Shown here: piece after piece, positions 1-5,702 of the stretch
Position numbering within the stretch: the stretch's first letter is position 1
Layout: each line of letters opens with the position of its first letter
NCBI GenBank assembly: GCA_964424545.1
Contig: CAYRJN010000136.1
Location: 1-10,627, forward strand
From: JAUVIB01 sp964424545
GTDB taxonomy: Bacteria > Calditrichota > Calditrichia > Calditrichales > Calditrichaceae
Length of the DNA stretch: 10,627 nt
Direction: 5' to 3'
Notes under the pieces: generated by a model
What the model saw: the letters and a program-made list of their open reading frames with translations, nothing else
What the model was told of the DNA's origin: nothing
Database searches by the model: none
Position numbers and translations under genes: made by a program

Positions 1-140
1 CTTGTCAAGGTACAAAGTTAAGAAAGTACCATTTTAGCTGAAGCAATACAAATATGTTTTTTCTGCTCTTTTGAATGTCGAATAAGAACATAGCTTTTCA
101 AATTAATTAATGAAAAAAGTGCGGGTATAATCGTCAACGT
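1..140. other. Non-coding stretch, nothing recognised
   Basis: All three forward frames close within about 40 bases of the window edge, so if an upstream plus-strand gene enters here only its last dozen codons are present and they cannot be identified. A short inverted pair GGTAC/GTACC (9-13 and 26-30) is present. A 77-codon minus-strand frame covers 18-251, but it runs straight through the palindromic repeat at 141-226 and its product resembles nothing I know, so I do not call it a gene. Confidence 0.5.
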
Positions 141-226
141 GTCATTTTTCGATAAATCGGAGAATCTAAATGCTGACAAAGACAAAATTTTAGATTCCCG
201 TCCCGACAATACGGGACGGGAATGAC
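141..226. repeat. Inverted pair of GTCATT palindromic repeats
   Basis: Two related hairpin elements face each other. The left one starts GTCATT at 141, has stem arms 144-153 and 156-165 around an AA loop, and ends in AATCTAAA (163-170). The right one, read on the minus strand from 226, starts GTCATT, has a perfect 12-bp stem (194-205 with 212-223, 6-nt loop) and also ends in AATCTAAA (189-196 on the plus strand). They thus share both flanks but differ in stem sequence, and are separated by an 18-nt spacer. The two arm mismatches in the left copy are C-to-T changes that keep G-U pairing in RNA. A third copy of the left type lies at 7792-7816. This looks like a REP or MITE-like dispersed family; no transposase is visible. 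Confidence 0.75.
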
Positions 227-281
227 ATGGCCAAAGGTTCCGTGCCCACAAACATTGATAGGCAGGGGCAGGCCTCTTTTA

Positions 282-414
282 AGGGGACGGTTTTAATCTG
301 TTTTCTATTTGTGTAATTCAACGTGAAAGCGCGTCGGCGAACGCGGCAATCCCGATCAAGGTTGCCAAGGAACGCAACGAATGGGATCAATTGAAATACG
401 CCGAAAAAGAATAG
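282..414 (+). pseudogene. C-terminal fragment of an unidentified gene
   Basis: In the frame ending with the TAG at 412-414, the last 30 or so codons read like genuine protein (ASANAAIPIKVAKERNEWDQ is part of it, then a charged tail ending AEKE). The frame is closed upstream by a TAA at 279-281 and contains no ATG or plausible start with a ribosome binding site. The simplest reading is a 3' remnant of a gene whose upstream part was lost or replaced by the sequence that now carries the 141-226 repeat. I do not recognise the family. It could instead be a chance open frame of 44 codons; the amino acid composition is the only positive evidence. Confidence 0.3.
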
Positions 415-452
415 CGCCGCCTTTTTTTTTGATCATTCAAAATAGCGGCGCT
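413..452 (-). terminator. Compound hairpin, likely terminator for the 537-2147 gene
   Basis: Outer arms AGCGCCGC (413-420) and GCGGCGCT (445-452) pair perfectly over 8 bp. An inner stem TTTTGA (427-432) with TCAAAA (437-442) closes a 4-nt loop. Read on the minus strand, the GC-rich stem is followed by ATTCTTTTT, a short U-tract, which suits termination of transcripts from the gene ending at 537. On the plus strand no U-tract follows the stem. A run of nine T sits inside the loop region, which is unusual for a simple terminator. Confidence 0.45.
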
Positions 453-536
453 TAAATAGAAAAATACCACGTAAAACCAATTTGACAAAACCTCAAGAGC
501 ATTGTTTTATGTATAGAACTTTTGACGGATAAGGTA

Positions 537-2147
537 TTATTTCATTATAATCATCTTTTTACTAAGGGTTGATTGTCCATTGCTTAATTGATAGATATAA
601 ACGCCGCTGGCCAGATTATCCGCATTGAAAACAAGGCGATATTGACCGGGTGATTTACGTTTGTTAACAAGCGTTGCTACTTCTTTGCCGGCGATATCGA
701 ATACTTTAAGCGTAACATGCGCTGATTTTTCGATATTAAAACGAATAGTTGTTTTAGGATTAAAGGGGTTAGGGTAATTTTGGTAAAGCGTAAATGAATT
801 GGGCGCGGAATTACTCGACGGCTCGCTTATAGCGGTTATTTTTTTTATAATGTCCGGAATATAAGCTTTGGCTTCAACAAGGTAAATTACGCTATCGGGA
901 TCGAACGGTCCATATTCATAAACTATCAAAAGAGAATCTTCAGGAGTAATGGTAAAATCATGGTGGCAGAAGCTGCCTTCTCCGTCGTTATGACCGGGAG
1001 GGGGAGGGCAAGTGATAGTTCCCCAATAACCGTCAGGCGTTTTAAAACTTGTTTCGGCGCTGTATGGAAAAAGGGGGCAGCCGTCGATATCGCCCCAAAA
1101 GGCCGTACCGTCGGAAGAAAAAAGAATTCTTTCATTGTTGAGCGGTCTGCCAGAGGCTCCGGGATCTGTTGTGCCCATATACGTCGGATAATTATCTAAT
1201 ATTTTTTGCCATTTACCGTTCGATTTGATAAACATCGGTCTTTCTACGCTATTGGCGGCTAATAGTAAGATATCACCGTTTGGCGCTTCTCCGATTACAG
1301 CGTTATATGTGTATAGGTATGGGTAAGCGACATAAAGAGTGTCTGAAAAGTAGGCAAAATCTTGAACCCATTCATTGTCGCTTGATCGCTTATAAATAAA
1401 TAATCCAACCATAAACATCTGGTTTTCCGTAGGGATAATACAGCTATGTGCCATATATTTGCCATCAGCTGTAGTTGTAGGAGCGGTAAAACTCCAATAA
1501 TTACTCGTTAAAGAATCGAGATTGTACGATACGATATTTTGGAAAGTATCGCTATTGCTATCATAACATTGATAGGTTGTGTAAAAACGTTGAGATGGAT
1601 CGTTCCAAAATGATTCCATAAAAATATAACCGAGAGAAGAAGAATGAAAACTAATAAAATTTTCTAATCTGGTCGGGTCATTATAATAACTAAGCGTCCT
1701 GTTAAACAACCAGTTATTATTTTGTAGATTTAATAAATCGATATGGCTGTTTTTAGGCCAACCGTTTTCAAAAGTACGATCTTTGAAGAAGATAAAAGGC
1801 CCTTCATTTTCATTTACTTCTAATTGCAGATTGGAAATATAGTCTAATATTCTGTAATTCGGCGTATAAATATCGTTAATGGACCAGATACCGTTCTTTC
1901 TCGTTCCGAAAACAATGGTTGAAGTATCTTTATCGATATCTTTCCACATTTTTTTTGCAGCTAAATAGAGCTTATTGCCGTTATTTCTTATATGAAGACT
2001 TTTATATCCGAAAATACTCGGCTTACCATAACTTTCTAAAGTATCAATCGTGGAAACGGTTAATAGTTCGCTTAACGATGCTTGTCCGAAAACAAAAAGA
2101 TGACTAAATAGAAAAATTAAAAACAGAACAAAATGCTTTTTCTTCAT
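537..2147 (-). CDS. Secreted protein with type IX secretion C-terminal sorting domain
   Basis: The 536-residue product begins with a strong signal peptide (Lys-rich n-region, hydrophobic residues 6-20, likely cleavage near FVFG/QA at 21-23). Residues 451-536 form a typical Por-secretion (T9SS) sorting domain: NYPNPFNPKTTIRF, a VFDIAGKEV block, LASGVYIYQL, and a basic KKMIIMK end. The protein should cross the inner membrane by Sec and the outer membrane by the type IX system, to be released or anchored at the surface. The body (about 25-440) is rich in Trp, Tyr, Asn and short beta-like segments (SSDGTAFWGDIDG, NGDILLLAANS) and may be a beta-propeller, but I recognise no family and see no catalytic motif. 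The start at 2147 is preferred over the ATG at 2159 because GGAGG (2153-2157) lies 5 nt upstream of 2147 and would be inside the longer frame. It is transcribed divergently from the ArsA-like pair. Confidence 0.88.
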   Translation of the reverse strand: MKKKHFVLFLIFLFSHLFVFGQASLSELLTVSTIDTLESYGKPSIFGYKSLHIRNNGNKLYLAAKKMWKDIDKDTSTIVFGTRKNGIWSINDIYTPNYRILDYISNLQLEVNENEGPFIFFKDRTFENGWPKNSHIDLLNLQNNNWLFNRTLSYYNDPTRLENFISFHSSSLGYIFMESFWNDPSQRFYTTYQCYDSNSDTFQNIVSYNLDSLTSNYWSFTAPTTTADGKYMAHSCIIPTENQMFMVGLFIYKRSSDNEWVQDFAYFSDTLYVAYPYLYTYNAVIGEAPNGDILLLAANSVERPMFIKSNGKWQKILDNYPTYMGTTDPGASGRPLNNERILFSSDGTAFWGDIDGCPLFPYSAETSFKTPDGYWGTITCPPPPGHNDGEGSFCHHDFTITPEDSLLIVYEYGPFDPDSVIYLVEAKAYIPDIIKKITAISEPSSNSAPNSFTLYQNYPNPFNPKTTIRFNIEKSAHVTLKVFDIAGKEVATLVNKRKSPGQYRLVFNADNLASGVYIYQLSNGQSTLSKKMIIMK

Positions 2148-2152
2148 AGCAG

Positions 2153-2157
2153 CCTCC
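2153..2157 (-). promoter_or_regulatory. Ribosome binding site that fixes the start at 2147
   Basis: On the minus strand GGAGG is followed by CTGCT and then ATG at 2147-2145. It overlaps the last base of an in-frame ATG at 2159-2157, so that upstream ATG cannot be the start served by this site. The four residues MEAA should be dropped; the mature reading MKKKHFV is a standard signal peptide n-region. Confidence 0.8.
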
Positions 2158-2233
2158 ATCGTTTGTATTCTTAAACATTGTTGAATTATTATGTTTTTTT
2201 TGTTGTAAAATAAAAATATTAGAATTTTCTATT

Positions 2234-2249
2234 TTTGATAAAAGTCACA
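2234..2249. promoter_or_regulatory. Candidate CRP/FNR-family operator
   Basis: TTTGA, six bases, TCACA matches the CRP-type palindrome (TGTGA N6 TCACA) at nine of ten arm positions. It lies in the intergenic space between the divergent genes, about 87 nt upstream of the start at 2147 and 204 nt upstream of 2453. AT-rich -10-like sequences lie nearby (TATACT at 2266-2271 on the plus strand, CATAAT at 2193-2188 on the minus strand), but neither has a good -35. A match of this quality is expected by chance at a fraction of one per 10 kb, so this is only a candidate. Confidence 0.3.
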
Positions 2250-2452
2250 GCTTTTTGTTACAAATTATACTGGCAAATATATAGCGCGTTATTTATTGTA
2301 GCAATGAAGTATTCAGGATTGGGAAATAGCGCTTGAGGTAATAAAAATAAGGCGTTAAAGATTAACTTTATGTGGCATTTTAAATAGAAAATAGATAAGT
2401 TAAAAGTAAAGGAACAGACGGATAGAGTTAAGGCTGTAGTGGACATCGTAAA

Positions 2453-2740
2453 ATGGATACTTTAAAAAAGATATTACATAAAATCAAAGATTTCATAAGT
2501 GTAATCGACCGAATGCAACGCGCCGAAGCCGTGGAGATTATCGAATGGGAATATGAAGAGTTAGAACATGTTTTCTCTTTATTGACCGTCGGTTTTTTAG
2601 GCGGCATATCGTCTCCGCCGGCGCATATTAGTTTTGAATTGCTTCCTTTAATGGAAAGAGAGTTGATTTTGATGAGCGAGAAGATCGATACGGCTTCATC
2701 GCCGCTGTCGCAGTTGTTTTCCGTTTTGGATGTGGGCTGA
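2453..2740 (+). CDS. Small helical protein, partner of ArsA-like ATPase
   Basis: The 95-residue product is of unknown family. Residues 1-45 are predicted to be largely helical and charged (KKILHKIKDF, then AEAVEIIEWEYEELEH). A hydrophobic stretch at 40-52 (VFSLLTVGFLGGI) is too short for a transmembrane helix. It leads into SSPPAHISFELLPLMERE (53-70), a Pro-rich turn then an amphipathic helix, which looks like the conserved core. There is no signal peptide and no cysteine. Its stop overlaps the next start by one base (TGATG, 2738-2742), so translation is probably coupled and equal dosage with the ATPase is likely. I infer an adaptor or client-binding partner of that ATPase. The start is the first ATG after an in-frame TAA at 2429-2431; the ribosome binding site is weak (GGA at 2441-2443). 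Confidence 0.8.
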   Translation: MDTLKKILHKIKDFISVIDRMQRAEAVEIIEWEYEELEHVFSLLTVGFLGGISSPPAHISFELLPLMERELILMSEKIDTASSPLSQLFSVLDVG

Positions 2741-3636
2741 TGGCGAATAATAGTAAAATTTATTTTTATCTCGGTAAAGGCGGCGTTGGTAAATCGACCC
2801 TTTCCGCTGCAGAGGCATTGCGTTTTAGCCGCAGGTTTAAAACGTTGCTGGTCTCTTTGGATCCGGCACACAATCAAAGCGATATTTTTGAAGGTGATTT
2901 CGGGGAAAAGCCCGTTTCGGTAAGGGAAAATCTTTATGTAATGGAGATTGACGGCGATCTTTGGATTAAACGGTATATAGATACGGTGCAAAATAAAATT
3001 AAAGATAACTACCGCTATTTAAGCGCCGTTAATCTCGATAAAAAATTCGATGTACTAAAATATTCGCCGGGATTGGAGGAATATGCGCTGATGCTGGCTT
3101 TTGAAACAATCATTGCAAAATATGATGCGTTTGATTTGTTGATTTTCGATATGCCGCCCACGGCGTTATCCCTTCGTTTTTTTGCCTTGCCTAAATTATC
3201 GCTTGTTTGGATCGAGAGTCTGCTTTCATTGCGAAAAGAGATTATTGAGAAGCGACAAATTATAACCAAAATTAAATTCGGGAAAAAGACGGTTGAGCGT
3301 GATAAAGTTCTAAATAGACTCGAGGAGATAAGCAAACAATATAGGCATATTGGGGAAATATTCGGCAATAAAGAAGATGTAAAAATTAATATTGTATTGA
3401 ATAACGATCGCCTTTCCCTAAAGGAATCGCAAAGAATTTTTAACGGTTTAAAAAAATTGGATATTCAAATCGCTTCGCTTCTTTTGAATAGAGTAAAAGA
3501 AGATAATTCTCCAAGATGGGATTTATCCGCGCTGTTCAATAATCTTTCCGTCAGCCTTTATCCCGAAGTGAAATTTTCGTTGATAGGATTAAAGGCGCTG
3601 GAAAAGTTTGTCGCATTAACGCAAGCAAAATCATAA
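2740..3636 (+). CDS. ArsA/Get3-family ATPase, single-domain, cysteine-free
   Basis: The 298-residue product has the hallmarks of the ArsA/Get3 branch of SIMIBI ATPases: a deviant Walker A, GKGGVGKST, at 12-20 with signature Lys13; switch I DPAHNQSD at 41-48 (usual form DPAHSLSD); PGLEEYALM at 110-118, matching the PGxxE segment; and a Walker B/switch II LLIFDMPPTALSLRFFALP at 133-151 (usual form DTAPTGHTLR). LLLNRV near residue 248-253 fits the late nucleotide-base-binding loop. It is cytosolic. It contains no Cys at all, so it lacks both the CxxC zinc dimer motif of Get3 and the metalloid-binding cysteines of ArsA, and at 298 residues it is one ATPase half rather than the duplicated pump subunit. 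No arsB, arsD or arsR lies nearby. It therefore is probably not an arsenite pump; the cargo or target is unknown. It starts by one-base overlap with the 95-residue gene. Confidence 0.88.
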   Translation: MANNSKIYFYLGKGGVGKSTLSAAEALRFSRRFKTLLVSLDPAHNQSDIFEGDFGEKPVSVRENLYVMEIDGDLWIKRYIDTVQNKIKDNYRYLSAVNLDKKFDVLKYSPGLEEYALMLAFETIIAKYDAFDLLIFDMPPTALSLRFFALPKLSLVWIESLLSLRKEIIEKRQIITKIKFGKKTVERDKVLNRLEEISKQYRHIGEIFGNKEDVKINIVLNNDRLSLKESQRIFNGLKKLDIQIASLLLNRVKEDNSPRWDLSALFNNLSVSLYPEVKFSLIGLKALEKFVALTQAKS

Positions 3637-3931
3637 TTTCCGTGGCGGCCGAATATAAAAATGTAGAAAATTAAATTTTTTGGAATATATGTTAATTGAA
3701 ATATTTTTATAAAAGTTCTTTCTTAAATCGATACCGATAGCCATAGTAACCGCGACGTTTTGAGCGTTATTAATGAAATAAACGAATAAGATGACTACTT
3801 GGATGGTGTTTTTTTTTGTGGGCGGGATTGCGAAATGACAGGTTGTGGGAGAATAAACGCCAATATTTGTATGCCTTCGAAAGAAGGAATCAAAAATATT
3901 TCCTATGTAAACGATGTATAATTTAATTACG

Positions 3932-4002
3932 AAATTGAGAATAATACAAAAATAAATAAAAATATCTGAAATTTGGTATTTTTTTTAAATTCCGGTACAA
4001 TA
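3932..4002 (+). repeat. Upstream block shared with 7863-7934
   Basis: This stretch and 7863-7934 align almost without gaps. Shared pieces in the same order are AAATTGAG, ATA, TACAAAAA, AAATA, AAAAT-TCT, AAATT, CG and TACAATA. The two spans are 71 and 72 nt. Both sit upstream of a plus-strand gene, and the similarity stops just after TACAATA. This could be a common promoter module or two decayed copies of a small dispersed element. The AT-rich composition makes some similarity easy to obtain, but the ordered match is longer than I expect by chance. Confidence 0.5.
3973..4001 (+). promoter_or_regulatory. Possible sigma70-type promoter for the 4052-5304 operon
   Basis: TTGGTA (3973-3978), 17-nt spacer, TACAAT (3996-4001). 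The -10 matches TATAAT at five of six positions and the -35 matches TTGACA at four of six. It would give a leader of about 45 nt ahead of the ATG at 4052. The TACAAT hexamer recurs at 7928-7933 within the shared block, but there no -35 is seen at the right distance. Confidence 0.4.
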
Positions 4003-4051
4003 GATTCGTAAGGTTATTTAAAAAAAAAGTATTAATATAAAGGGTAAAAAT

Positions 4052-4381
4052 ATGGATATTAATTTGGCGTATGGCATCCTTGCTGCTCTATGTTTAAGTT
4101 TTATTTTATCGCTTTTTCAAAAACGAAAAAAACAATCTAACTGGGAAGGTGTTGTTACAAAAATTAAAGAGCATAATTACAATTATGGCGGTGATATGGA
4201 ATATAACAGCAATTTCAAGGATTATGTTTACATTTATTACCGCACGGATAAGGGAAAAAAGGGTAAGCTTCAAATTTATAAAGAGACATTCGATTCGCTT
4301 TATCCCGGTTTGAAAGTCGGCGATCCTCTGATAAAACAAGCGGGTAGTATGTATCCGAACTTTATGAAAGATAATAGCTGA
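4052..4381 (+). CDS. Membrane-anchored small beta-domain protein, DUF7489-like
   Basis: The 109-residue product has an N-terminal transmembrane helix (about 6-22, AYGILAALCLSFILSLF) followed by KRKK, so the soluble part is expected in the cytoplasm. The soluble domain runs from W31-E-G-V-V through a VYIYYRTDKGKKGKL beta pair (59-73) to GLKVGDPLIKQAGSMYP (86-102). This pattern of WxGxV, a Tyr/Val-rich strand, a xTDxGK turn, then VGDxxxKxxGxxYP resembles small SH3/OB-like domains grouped as DUF7489; I am giving the family from memory and hold it loosely. The start is supported by AAAGGG at 4039-4044, 7 nt before the ATG. The stop overlaps the next start (TGATG, 4379-4383), implying a two-gene operon and perhaps a complex. 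Function unknown. Confidence 0.82.
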   Translation: MDINLAYGILAALCLSFILSLFQKRKKQSNWEGVVTKIKEHNYNYGGDMEYNSNFKDYVYIYYRTDKGKKGKLQIYKETFDSLYPGLKVGDPLIKQAGSMYPNFMKDNS

Positions 4382-5304
4382 TGAAAAAGCAATTGGAGGC
4401 CTATCGGATATGGGATGTTAATATTTCGGCCTTAAAAAACCCATTACTTTGGGGGCAAATAATGATGACGGCACTAATATCCTCTTCTTATCTATTAATG
4501 CTGCTTATCGGTATTAATCTCTTTGAAGGACATTGGGAAGAGATACCGTATTCTTTAACTGTCGGCGCTGTAATGGTCTTTCTTTTATATTCCGCTTTTA
4601 GCGTCATATTATTGCTTATGTATCATCGCGGTATCCCGACCAGATATATGCTGACCGATTACATAATTGAGCAGTACACCTTGTCGACAAGGAGGAAAAG
4701 TGGGCGCCTTCTATGGCTATTCGGCTTTCTCAAAGGCGGCGCATCCGGTTATACGGCGGCGGGCGCAACCGCCCTCGCCAAGTCGAGAGAAGCGATATCT
4801 GTACGTTGGCAAGATATTTATGAAATTAAAACATTCCCGCAGCGCACAGAAATTCAATTACGCAATGAATGGCGCACTGTTATGCAGGTGATATGTCCGC
4901 CGGATCAATACGATGATATTTTAAGGTTTATTGAGGATAAAATCTCTCCGAAAAAATCAACAAAACAAAGAGAAACGCCCCTGGCTTATAAAATCATTTT
5001 AACAATCTTTACGTTTATTTTCGGCGTATTTTTATTCCCCACTCTACCACTGCGCATTGTTGGTGTTTTCTCCTTATCTATTATGACTTTGGCGCTTTCT
5101 GTTTTGTGGATGAAAGGTCGAAAGAAAAAAGCTGCCGCCTCAATATTAATTTTGCTAATCGTTATAGCTATGGTATTGGCTGTTTATTACGGAGAACTAT
5201 ATATGACGCGTCCAGGGGTATATTGGGCGCTAATTGTTGAAACCATATTATTGAGCTATTTTTTCTTCATCGGGTTTGCCGCGCTTTTTAAACGAATAAC
5301 GTAA
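4381..5304 (+). CDS. Six-helix membrane protein with PH-like cytoplasmic domain
   Basis: The 307-residue product is of unknown function. Likely transmembrane helices are at about 27-48, 58-80, 203-219, 224-243, 252-270 and 279-302. Between helices 2 and 3 lies a soluble part of about 120 residues. It starts YMLTDYIIEQYTLSTRRKSG (89-108), continues with a Gly/Ala-rich stretch (119-133) and ends with a strand, turn and helix pattern: SVRWQDIYEIKTFP, TEIQLRNEWRTVMQVICPP, then DDILRFIEDKI (140-188). That order (strands with a mid-domain WxDI, RNxWR, then a closing helix) resembles bacterial PH-like domains fused to membrane helices. Positive-inside charges place this domain in the cytoplasm. There is no clear ribosome binding site; translation is probably coupled to the 109-residue gene by the TGATG overlap. 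The two products plausibly form one membrane complex. Confidence 0.82.
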   Translation: MKKQLEAYRIWDVNISALKNPLLWGQIMMTALISSSYLLMLLIGINLFEGHWEEIPYSLTVGAVMVFLLYSAFSVILLLMYHRGIPTRYMLTDYIIEQYTLSTRRKSGRLLWLFGFLKGGASGYTAAGATALAKSREAISVRWQDIYEIKTFPQRTEIQLRNEWRTVMQVICPPDQYDDILRFIEDKISPKKSTKQRETPLAYKIILTIFTFIFGVFLFPTLPLRIVGVFSLSIMTLALSVLWMKGRKKKAAASILILLIVIAMVLAVYYGELYMTRPGVYWALIVETILLSYFFFIGFAALFKRIT

Positions 5305-5702
5305 TCATGTCCTTTCTTGGTAGATAATTGTTTGTATCGGATTTTCAAAAACAAACATCCGAAAACAAATGTCCCACAGATGAATGTCTAATTTTCAATG
5401 TCCATGATTTTTTACTTCATCATTCGACCTATTTATCCGATTAATTCGGAGCTTCTTCCACGTTGATGTATATAGATTTGTCGCTCCCGATTTATCCGAA
5501 TTGTAAGGACAAATAGACCGTTTTTTCAAGATGTAAATGAGTCAATAGCAGGCCTTTCATAGAACTTCAGCTTTTGCATAGTTAGGTAATGGGGATTCTG
5601 TTAGACATTGAGGTGATAATTTTGTAAATTATACACCGCTTAATAGCGGCGGTTTACCATAAATAAAAACAGGTAATGTAGCTAAAATAGAGGTCCTGCG
5701 CC
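5305..5702. other. 398-nt intergenic region with small palindromes
   Basis: No coding frame is convincing. It contains an imperfect hairpin at 5328-5368 (TTGTTT and TCGGAT pairing with ATCCGA and AAACAA) without a following U-tract, so it is not a clear terminator. There is a near-palindrome TCCGA TTAAT TCGGA at 5436-5450. The 10-mer ATTTATCCGA occurs twice (5431-5440 and 5490-5499). The second occurrence, with CCCGATTTATCCGAAT around it (5486-5501), looks like a worn copy of the palindromic repeat seen at 7792-7816. A short hairpin CCGCT TAAT AGCGG (5636-5649) lies in the probable leader of the next gene. Confidence 0.5.
5608..5635 (+). promoter_or_regulatory. Weak promoter candidate for the 5703 gene
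   Basis: TTGAGG (5608-5613), 16-nt spacer, TATACA (5630-5635); each hexamer matches the sigma70 consensus at four of six positions. The hairpin CCGCT TAAT AGCGG begins directly after it, so it would lie at or near the 5' end of the transcript. The start codon at 5703 is served by GAGG at 5690-5693, 9 nt upstream. Confidence 0.25.

Larger units (their letters stand above)
3637..4051. other. 415-nt intergenic region
   Basis: There is no convincing gene. One frame (3730-3921) reads as protein-like sequence interrupted by a TAA at 3787-3789, with no start or ribosome binding site; it could be a decayed fragment but I cannot identify it. The sequence at 3820-3839, read on the minus strand, starts GTCATT and may be a half-copy of the palindromic repeat family, without its second arm. 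The right-hand part (3932-4002) is the AT-rich block shared with the region upstream of 8113. No strong terminator follows the ATPase gene. Confidence 0.5.

Noticed and set aside
190..390. 66-codon minus-strand frame
   Set aside because: It ends inside the GC-rich palindromic repeat and overlaps the better protein-like frame on the plus strand; composition is not gene-like.
482..510. Perfect TTGACA with TTTTAT 17 nt downstream on the plus strand
   Set aside because: The -10 is poor and the transcript would run antisense into the end of the 537-2147 gene; likely chance.
2157..2159. Upstream ATG giving a 540-residue version of the T9SS cargo protein
   Set aside because: The only good ribosome binding site overlaps this codon and serves the ATG at 2147 instead.
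2428..2991. 187-codon minus-strand open frame overlapping the small gene and the start of the ATPase gene
   Set aside because: It is antisense to two well-supported coding regions, one with clear ATPase motifs, and its own product shows no recognisable pattern or ribosome binding site.
2740..3636. Annotation as arsenite-transporting ATPase ArsA
   Set aside because: No cysteines for metalloid binding, a single ATPase half, and no arsB, arsD or arsR nearby; only family-level ArsA/Get3 assignment is supported.
3730..3921. Protein-like frame with one internal stop (TAA at 3787-3789)
   Set aside because: No start, no ribosome binding site and no recognisable family; 63 codons with a stop is not enough to call a pseudogene.
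5328..5368. Imperfect hairpin after the 4381-5304 gene as an intrinsic terminator
   Set aside because: No U-tract follows the stem on the plus strand and the stem is AT-rich and bulged.
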